Shown: positions 15,558-20,934 of the stretch, piece by piece
Layout of the letters: each line of letters begins with the position of its first letter
Position numbering within the stretch: position 1 is the first letter of the stretch
Origin: Pseudomonadota bacterium
GTDB taxonomy: Bacteria; SAR324; XYD2-FULL-50-16; JAHJRI01
Assembly: GCA_022360105.1 (NCBI GenBank)
Contig: JAKSDL010000238.1
Span: forward strand, 1-20,934
Length of the DNA stretch: 20,934 nucleotides
Reading direction: 5' to 3'
The notes under the pieces: generated by a model
Seen by the model: the letters and a program-made list of their open reading frames with translations, nothing else
Told to the model about the DNA's origin: nothing
The model's database searches: none
Program-made: the position numbers and the translations under genes

Positions 15558-16708
15558 GATTTCATCCCCTTCCAAACGGATAATTCAGCAGATGGTTCGC
15601 CGGATTCTGCTTCTTCAACAATGTCGTGAATATGAGCCGGTGTGATACTTCGACCGCCGATCCCCATTATAAAGCTGTAAACCTGGGGCATGTCAGGCAG
15701 GTTCGCTATTGCTCCCTTGATTTCATCTGCAAAAATACCACCTTTACCCCAGCTGCAGTTTCTGTCCATAACCACTGCTTTTTTCTTGCCCTTCAGCACC
15801 TTTTGCACCTCTTCTGTTGGAAATGGTCTGAAAGCACGCATTTTAAGCAGGCCAATTTTTCTACCCTGATCCCGCAGTTCCCGAACTACCAATCGTGCCG
15901 GACTGGTTGCACTGCTGCTGCAGACAACTACCATATCGGCATCATCACAATCGACAGCCTCCACGGCACCATAGTGTCTGCCAAATGTCTGGCCAAAAGC
16001 TTCACCGACTTTGTTGATAACACCAACCGCCTTGTTGTGTGCCTTATGAAGTTTATAACGGACTTCCATATAATTGTCCGGCATTACCAGTCCGTTAAAC
16101 GCTTTTGGATTATTTGGATCTAAGAAAAATTCAGGATCATATTCCGGCAACCATTGGTCTACCAGCTCCTGATCCGGAATATCGACCGGTTCGTAGGTGT
16201 GACTGAGAAAAAAGGCGTCATAGCAGATCATAACCGGCAAGTTCACTTGTTCCGCAATGCGGTACCCTTGGATAATAGAGTCAAGTACTTCCTGATTATC
16301 TTCCACATAAATCTGTATCCAACCGGTGTCTCTCTGGGCCAGGGAGTCCCCCTGGTCAGCCCAGATATTCCAGCCGGGTGCCAGTGCTCTATTCACATTC
16401 ACCATGACGATCGGCAACCGTGCCCCTGCCGCCCAGTGCAGCATTTCATGCATCAAGGCTAAACCATTTGATGATGAAGCGGTGAAAGACCTGATTCCGG
16501 TGCTCTGTGAGGAAATAACGGATGACATGGCGGAGTGTTCCGATTCAACCTTAAGGAATTTCGCATTCAAACTTCCATCGCCGCACATTTCCGATAACTC
16601 TTCCACAATGTGAGTTTGCGGGGTGATTGGATAGGCAGCGATCATTTTCACTCGTGAAAGACGAACTCCCCAACTGGCTGCGTGGTTTCCCATTAAGACT
16701 TTTTTCAT
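15554..16708 (-). CDS. porA: Pyruvate (2-oxoacid):ferredoxin oxidoreductase, alpha subunit
   Basis: Alpha subunit (384 aa) supplying the pyrimidine side of the TPP site and the dimer interface. Visible family features are AAYPITPQTHIVE (24-36), glutamate E57 in VESEHSAMS, the FTASSSNGLALMHEM segment (75-89) and the WADQGDSLAQRDTGW segment (116-130). The C-terminal transketolase-C-like domain includes KMRAFRPFP. The frame extends upstream to 16744, but ATG 16706-16708 has GGAGGAGG at the right distance and overlaps the preceding TGA as ATGA, so I choose it. The neighbouring genes porB and the flavoprotein-ferredoxin are both joined to it by 4-base overlaps, which fits equal production of the three subunits. 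Confidence 0.9.
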   Translation of the reverse strand: MKKVLMGNHAASWGVRLSRVKMIAAYPITPQTHIVEELSEMCGDGSLNAKFLKVESEHSAMSSVISSQSTGIRSFTASSSNGLALMHEMLHWAAGARLPIVMVNVNRALAPGWNIWADQGDSLAQRDTGWIQIYVEDNQEVLDSIIQGYRIAEQVNLPVMICYDAFFLSHTYEPVDIPDQELVDQWLPEYDPEFFLDPNNPKAFNGLVMPDNYMEVRYKLHKAHNKAVGVINKVGEAFGQTFGRHYGAVEAVDCDDADMVVVCSSSATSPARLVVRELRDQGRKIGLLKMRAFRPFPTEEVQKVLKGKKKAVVMDRNCSWGKGGIFADEIKGAIANLPDMPQVYSFIMGIGGRSITPAHIHDIVEEAESGEPSAELSVWKGMKS

Positions 16709-18459
16709 TTTTCCTCCTCCATAACCATGGCAGATCGTGGGCATTCATGAACACAGATTCCGCAACCCTTGCAATAATCCATGGCGATATCATACCCCCA
16801 TTCATCTTTAGCTTTTCGAGCTATGGCCACATCCGGGCAATAAACGAAACAGTTATCGCACATAGTGCAGACACCGCAATGAAAACAACGTCCGGATTCC
16901 TGCAATGCTGCTTCTTCAGGATAAGACTGATCGATTTCCTTGAATCCCGTCATTCTGTCCTTCATGTCCAGCTTCTGCATTTTATGTCTGGCTGTGGGTT
17001 CGAAGTAGTTGGTATTGAGTTCCTTGAATTCTACGACATGATCGGTTTCTGTGGTTTCTGCATGGGCTTTTCCCAGCTTAAGATACTTCGCAACTGAAAC
17101 AGCTCCGTTTTTCCCAATGATCGTTTTCTGATCAAACTCAATGCCTCTTAGTTGTGCATCGATAGCGCAAGCAGAAGCTTTTCCAGAGCCAATCGCCACA
17201 GCAACATTGTGTTCTTCCAGGGCTGCATCACCACCAGCAAATACATTCTTCAAACTGGTTTGTCCTTTGTGATCGACCTTAATTCTTTTCCATTCGGTTT
17301 TGACTTCTGCCGGAAGAAAATCCAACTCAGCGGATTCACCAATGGCTGTGACGATGGTGTCAGCCTCGACATCAAATTCCGTGCCCGGGACAGGTTCGGG
17401 GCGACGCCGCCCGGAATCATCCGGTTCACCGAGTATGGTTTGCCGCACCTGAATACCGCTAACTTTGCCGTCTTTGGTCAAAACTTTTACAGGCTGCCTG
17501 AGAAAATGAACCTTCATTCCTTCCCGTTCTGCTTCAGAAATTTCTTCTTCAAATGCAGGCATCTCATGGCGGGATCTGTGATAAAACAACGTAACCTCAA
17601 CACCCATACGAAGAGCACAACGTGCAGAGTCTATAGCGGAGTTTCCGCCGCCAATCACTACCAGGTGCTTGCCAAGATGCATCTCCTTACCGCGAGTAAG
17701 GTTGTAAAGTAAATCCAGTCCGCCATAAACACCTTCCGCGTCTTCATTTTCAATTCCCAGCTTATTGTTTTTATGGACACCGACGCTGACGAAGACTGCG
17801 TCAAAAGAATTAAGATCATCCCAGGATATATCCTTTCCAACCCTGGTGCTGCATTGGATATTGACCCCCAGGTCTGTGATCGTTTTAAGCTCAGAATCCA
17901 GGACAGCATTAGGTAACCGATATTCAGGAACACCATAACGAATTAAACCACCGGGTTTTTCATCCGCTTCATATACTGTTACCGAATGTCCCATGCGTGC
18001 CAGATGATAAGCTGCTGTCATTCCTGCAGGTCCTGAACCTACAATTGCCACACTTTTACCAGAATCAGGCTTCACCTTTTCCAAAACCTCATTTTCAGGA
18101 GCATGATCCCCGATAAACCTTTCCAGATTGTTGATTGCAATGGAATGGTCAAAATTTTGTCTGTTACAAACAGATTCACAAGGGTGGTAGCAAACACGGC
18201 CGCAAACTTTGGGAAATGGGTTTTCCTCTTTGATCAACCGCCAGGCCTCCACATATTTTTTTTCACCCACCAGGGTGATAAATCCTTCTATATCATTACC
18301 AGCCGGACAACCTTGGTTGCATGGTGGAACCATATTCAGATATCGCGGGCGCAAATAACGCCAGGAACCTGTTTTGTTCCAGAGCATACTGGCTTCTGAA
18401 ACCACATATTCAGGCACATCGGCAATGGTTTGGTACTTGATAGGCTTATTTTCAGACAT
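16705..18459 (-). CDS. Fused GltD-like FAD/NAD(P) flavoprotein and 2x[4Fe-4S] ferredoxin (Por delta/epsilon)
   Basis: A 584-residue electron-transfer subunit. The N-terminal GltD-like FeS domain has cysteines at 47, 51, 86, 90, 94 and 98. An FAD fold follows with VGSGPAGMTAA (140-150), then an NAD(P) fold VIGGGNSAIDSAR (268-280) and the conserved FAGGDAA near 407-413. The last 65 residues are a PorD-like ferredoxin: CTMCDNCFVYCP (C531, C534, C537, C541) and CKGCGICVHECP (C563, C566, C569, C573), with an extra CFHC pair (525, 528). So it combines the job of the ferredoxin-like delta subunit with an NAD(P)H-reacting flavoprotein, comparable to the separate epsilon and delta subunits of phenylglyoxylate:NAD oxidoreductase. 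No Shine-Dalgarno is seen before the ATG; porG lies 82 bases upstream. Whether NAD or NADP is used cannot be read safely. Confidence 0.88.
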   Translation of the reverse strand: MSENKPIKYQTIADVPEYVVSEASMLWNKTGSWRYLRPRYLNMVPPCNQGCPAGNDIEGFITLVGEKKYVEAWRLIKEENPFPKVCGRVCYHPCESVCNRQNFDHSIAINNLERFIGDHAPENEVLEKVKPDSGKSVAIVGSGPAGMTAAYHLARMGHSVTVYEADEKPGGLIRYGVPEYRLPNAVLDSELKTITDLGVNIQCSTRVGKDISWDDLNSFDAVFVSVGVHKNNKLGIENEDAEGVYGGLDLLYNLTRGKEMHLGKHLVVIGGGNSAIDSARCALRMGVEVTLFYHRSRHEMPAFEEEISEAEREGMKVHFLRQPVKVLTKDGKVSGIQVRQTILGEPDDSGRRRPEPVPGTEFDVEADTIVTAIGESAELDFLPAEVKTEWKRIKVDHKGQTSLKNVFAGGDAALEEHNVAVAIGSGKASACAIDAQLRGIEFDQKTIIGKNGAVSVAKYLKLGKAHAETTETDHVVEFKELNTNYFEPTARHKMQKLDMKDRMTGFKEIDQSYPEEAALQESGRCFHCGVCTMCDNCFVYCPDVAIARKAKDEWGYDIAMDYCKGCGICVHECPRSAMVMEEEK

Positions 18460-18541
18460 ATTGTTACTACGGTATGTGATTTACAATTCTGTTTGAAGGA
18501 AACACAGTGTTATCTCAATAAATAGGTTAGATTAGCTATTC

Positions 18542-19093
18542 TCAGTTAATAATGATCGCTTCCGAAGCATCCTTGGCAGCCTGCGCATTTTCGTTGGGCT
18601 TGATAGGTGCTTCAACCAGAATGGCGTCACAGATTGAATTGATTCCAACCAATCCTGTTGCCTGAGCGAATGCTCCACAGATAGCAGTATTCACAATGGG
18701 AGCACTCTTGCTACCCAACCTGTGGTTAACAGCAATCTGATTAGCATTGACACAAGCGACCTTGAAATCTTTTAAAGACGGAAATTCATCCGGTTTTTTA
18801 GCTGTGTTGATCACTATCCAACCCCCTTTTTTAAGTCCCGAAGTAACATCTGTTGCTTCCACCAGGGTGGAATCCAGGATAATGATATGATCCGGTGAAT
18901 CGATTTCGCTACGAATTAGTATTTTGTCGTCGGACATTCGTAAAAAGGCCTCAACCGGTGCGCCCCGCCTCTCCACACCGAATTTGGGAAAGGATTGAAC
19001 CCATTTGCCTTCAGAAAACATGGCGACTGCCATGATTTTTGAAGCAATCACAGAGCCTTGTCCTCCCCTGCCATGTAAACGTATTTCAATCAT
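18542..19093 (-). CDS. porG: Pyruvate (2-oxoacid):ferredoxin oxidoreductase, gamma subunit
   Basis: Gamma subunit (183 aa) of the 2-oxoacid oxidoreductase, the domain associated with CoA binding and cleavage chemistry in this family. The N-terminus IRLHGRGGQGSVIASKIMA (3-21) is the family hallmark, followed by FPKFGVERRGAPVEAFLRMS. Length is normal for PorG. The ATG at 19091-19093 gives this N-terminus directly, but the ribosome-binding site is very weak. Gene order regulator-gamma-(epsilon/delta)-alpha-beta places it first among the enzyme genes; 63 bases separate it from the upstream regulator and 82 from the next gene. Confidence 0.9.
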   Translation of the reverse strand: MIEIRLHGRGGQGSVIASKIMAVAMFSEGKWVQSFPKFGVERRGAPVEAFLRMSDDKILIRSEIDSPDHIIILDSTLVEATDVTSGLKKGGWIVINTAKKPDEFPSLKDFKVACVNANQIAVNHRLGSKSAPIVNTAICGAFAQATGLVGINSICDAILVEAPIKPNENAQAAKDASEAIIIN

Positions 19094-19156
19094 CTTGTTT
19101 TTGTTGTTTTGTATGTGAATTGATTAGTCGATAAGTTCACTTGTGAAGGTTTCCGA

Positions 19157-19756
19157 TTAACTTTTACCTGGCAACAATACGAACACAGCTTTGGGTGTTC
19201 CAGGGCCGATTCCTCTTAACACATGGGGAACATGGGAGTAAAAATGAAGACTGTCTCCCGGTTTTAAAATGATTCTTCTTTCGTCCGTGATAAATTCAAT
19301 TTCTCCTTCCAGGCAAAAACAGAACTCCTCACCTTCATGGGACAGGGGCACCAGGTTTTCTTCGATGGTCGAGTCAAATTCTACCAGAAATGGTTCCAAT
19401 CGCTTGTCCTTCAGGCGGTACGACAATGCCTGGTAGTTATATGTCATCCGGGCTTGATCCGATTCCCGGCTTTTGGCAACTGACAACCGCTCGTTGCTTC
19501 TTGTCAGCTCTACCCTGTCCACAATTTCTTGCTCGGTGAAAAAGTGATCAACGCTCACACCCAGAATTCTGGCAAGGTTTAACAAAGTAGCCAGGGTTGG
19601 AGGAACGACATCTGATTCAATTTGAGATAACAAAGCAGGTTTTAAATTGATTTCTTCCGCCAGTTTCTCCAGTGAAATTTGCTTTTCCTCCCTTATGCTG
19701 CTGATCTTTTTCCCGATACCTAACCTTTTAAGTTCTTCGGTCGTGCTATATGCCAT
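19157..19756 (-). CDS. XRE-family transcriptional regulator with C-terminal cupin
   Basis: A 199-residue regulator: helix-turn-helix of the XRE type at about residues 13-72 (ISLEKLAEEINLKPALLSQIE is the reader helix region), a short linker, and a cupin barrel at about 120-197. Possible metal-binding residues in the cupin are H140, E144 and H175/H178; the pattern departs somewhat from the classic one, so the ligand is open. A good GAGGAG lies four bases before the ATG. It is the first gene of the por operon, so it probably senses a small molecule or metal and controls this operon, including its own gene. Many XRE-cupin proteins act this way on adjacent catabolic genes; the specific ligand is not known. 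Confidence 0.87.
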   Translation of the reverse strand: MAYSTTEELKRLGIGKKISSIREEKQISLEKLAEEINLKPALLSQIESDVVPPTLATLLNLARILGVSVDHFFTEQEIVDRVELTRSNERLSVAKSRESDQARMTYNYQALSYRLKDKRLEPFLVEFDSTIEENLVPLSHEGEEFCFCLEGEIEFITDERRIILKPGDSLHFYSHVPHVLRGIGPGTPKAVFVLLPGKS

Positions 19757-20291
19757 GACACTCCTCTTATCTGATTAAAGTTGAATGACTGATCCTGAGA
19801 TTAAATGAACAGTTAATCGTATTGTATGCTTAATGCTCTGCAGGCTTGCTCCTATTGCTTTTACTACCGGCTGAAAATTGGTTTTTTTTGTTTGAAACCG
19901 AATTACATATTTCGAAAAAAACGTAACTTGAAAATCGATCTCATTACTTTCCAGCCACTGTTACCAGTAGGCTTACGGAAAAATCGCCGGGCGTTTTCTT
20001 GCCTGAGTGATTAGGTGAGGCAATTTTAGCATTTTATTGCGTGGTTTTCAATATATATATCTTTTGCAGCAGTCGACAGACTGTAGACTTACGCCAGTTC
20101 ATCGTTTGCAGGTTTATGTTTCGAGTGTTTTTTACTTGAAAATGGTGTGTTTATTCGGATGATCAATTTGATTTTTTACGCAATCTTTAAAAAAAATCAA
20201 AAATGGTGCGAAACGCGAAGAAGATTGAGTCTGTTTGAGGTGAGGTTTTTGTTGGTCAAAGGTTTACCGCTGCGATATTCGAAAATTGTGT
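19757..20291. other. Gene-free AT-rich region upstream of the por operon
   Basis: About 535 bases without a credible gene on either strand. It should contain the promoter of the XRE-por operon; a TACAAT reading leftward (19821-19826) could be a -10 box, but no convincing -35 accompanies it. An ATTAA/TTAAT inverted repeat (19800-19804 / 19813-19817) lies in the leader and might be an operator. An AT-rich inverted repeat of 11 bp with a 13-base loop lies at 20167-20177 / 20191-20201, downstream of the YkgJ-type gene in its own direction. An alternating AT tract lies near 20050-20060. Confidence 0.45.
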
Positions 20292-20934
20292 TTACTTTTT
20301 ACCAAATTCGCCTTCCAACAATCTTAAAACACCGGCATTAAGTTCTTCAGTAGTGTCTTTCAGGCCTACCACAAAGAGTGCTTTTGTAATTGCTTTGCGT
20401 ATAGTGTCGTAAGGAGCGTAGTGATAAATACTGGTTGGGATCTCTATTTCTGAATTAGTTAGGTAATCATAACAAACATCTACATCAATGCTGTTCCAGG
20501 CGCGGCAGGCAAATGGTCGAACATCATAGATGGAGCATTTGTTGTCTCTCAGGAAAGTGCATTTGATCATGATTCTCTCTTCCCTGGATGTGCTATTTTC
20601 CATAAGTTTTATATGTTGTTTGAGGTCTTTGATGATTGTTTCGATCTCTTTTTGTTCCCTGCTTTTCAGCAAATGCTCCAGAATGATATACAGTTCAGGA
20701 ATGGCGACCTTTACATTCAATCCGCAACAATACGAGCAGCCCTTCTTGCAATCTATGTGGCTATCTGTTTCTTCAGAGGGACTGAGGCTTGTGAGTAGCT
20801 CTTCTTTGGCGTCATCGCCTTTTTTATACAAACTTTTGATAGCTTCCAGAAAAGCAGGACTAAATACTTTATTCGATTGTATCAATTTGATTACAACAAA
20901 CTGGTAAACTTTAGGAAGAAGCGTTTTACCTAAA
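20292..20934 (-). CDS. YkgJ-family cysteine-cluster protein, N-terminus cut by window edge
   Basis: Zinc- or iron-binding type protein (YkgJ / UPF0153) of unknown function. Cysteine motif 1 is CKKGCSYCC and motif 2 is KCTFLRDNKCSIYDVRPFACRAW; both match the family pattern, where the eight or so cysteines are thought to bind metal or an FeS cluster. After motif 2 the chain has a helical C-terminal part ending GEFGKK. A TTG at 20883-20885 could serve as start (197 residues), but it lacks a ribosome-binding site, and the frame stays open through all 16 further codons to the right edge (...LLPKVYQFVVIK...). I therefore treat the gene as partial. It is transcribed toward the por operon but separated from it by more than 500 bases. 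Confidence 0.75.
   Translation of the reverse strand, partial: LGKTLLPKVYQFVVIKLIQSNKVFSPAFLEAIKSLYKKGDDAKEELLTSLSPSEETDSHIDCKKGCSYCCGLNVKVAIPELYIILEHLLKSREQKEIETIIKDLKQHIKLMENSTSREERIMIKCTFLRDNKCSIYDVRPFACRAWNSIDVDVCYDYLTNSEIEIPTSIYHYAPYDTIRKAITKALFVVGLKDTTEELNAGVLRLLEGEFGKK

Noticed and set aside
16709..16744. Longer PorA start twelve codons upstream
   Set aside because: ATG 16706-16708 has a near-perfect Shine-Dalgarno and the ATGA overlap seen again at the next junction; the longer start has neither.
17152..17712. 186-residue plus-strand frame within the flavoprotein gene
   Set aside because: Antisense to a clearly conserved FAD/NAD(P) protein, no family features.

Overview
The window reads as a stretch of chromosome from an anaerobic or facultative Gram-negative bacterium of moderate to low GC. 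Signs of a Gram-negative cell are a classical periplasmic signal peptide on a binding protein and what looks like the C-terminal remnant of an outer-membrane beta-barrel. Signs of anaerobic metabolism are an anaerobic-type glycerol-3-phosphate dehydrogenase and an iron-sulfur 2-oxoacid oxidoreductase. The cysteine-containing PAS domain resembles those I associate with Desulfobacterota-like genomes, but an FCB-type lineage is equally possible and I cannot place the taxon. No tRNA, rRNA, CRISPR array, transposase or phage gene is visible.

Region 1 (1-10.25 kb) is a glycerol / glycerol-3-phosphate module. The minus strand carries a six-gene ABC importer operon in the same order as rhizobial glpSTPQUV: two different ATPases, two permeases, a small DUF2160 membrane protein and a periplasmic binding protein. 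Divergent from it, the plus strand carries glpA and glpB, two subunits of anaerobic glycerol-3-phosphate dehydrogenase. Neither glpC (membrane electron-transfer subunit), glpK (kinase) nor glpR (regulator) is in the window. The roughly 950-base divergent intergenic region holds two GlpR-like operator candidates, a pair of GTAG-palindrome (REP-like) repeats in inverse orientation, and a possible 47-residue small membrane-protein ORF. A second possible micro-ORF lies between glpU and glpV, in frame with glpU behind its stop codon.

Region 2 (10.25-14.5 kb) holds a soluble three-PAS sensor histidine kinase without a neighbouring response regulator, and a divergent Uup-type ABC-F ATPase. Between glpB and the kinase lies a decayed minus-strand reading frame that looks like the end of an outer-membrane protein.

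Region 3 (14.5-19.76 kb, minus strand) is an operon: XRE-cupin regulator, PorG (gamma), a fused GltD-like FAD/NAD(P) flavoprotein plus 2x[4Fe-4S] ferredoxin, PorA (alpha), PorB (beta), ending in a strong hairpin terminator. The last three genes overlap by ATGA. The layout predicts a pyruvate (2-oxoacid) oxidoreductase that can exchange electrons with NAD(P)H through its own fused flavoprotein. A YkgJ-type cysteine-cluster protein runs off the right edge.

Together: glycerol or a related polyol enters by the ABC system, glycerol-3-phosphate is oxidised by GlpAB to dihydroxyacetone phosphate, and pyruvate from lower glycolysis could be converted to acetyl-CoA by the Por complex. The functional link between regions 1 and 3 is inference from proximity only.
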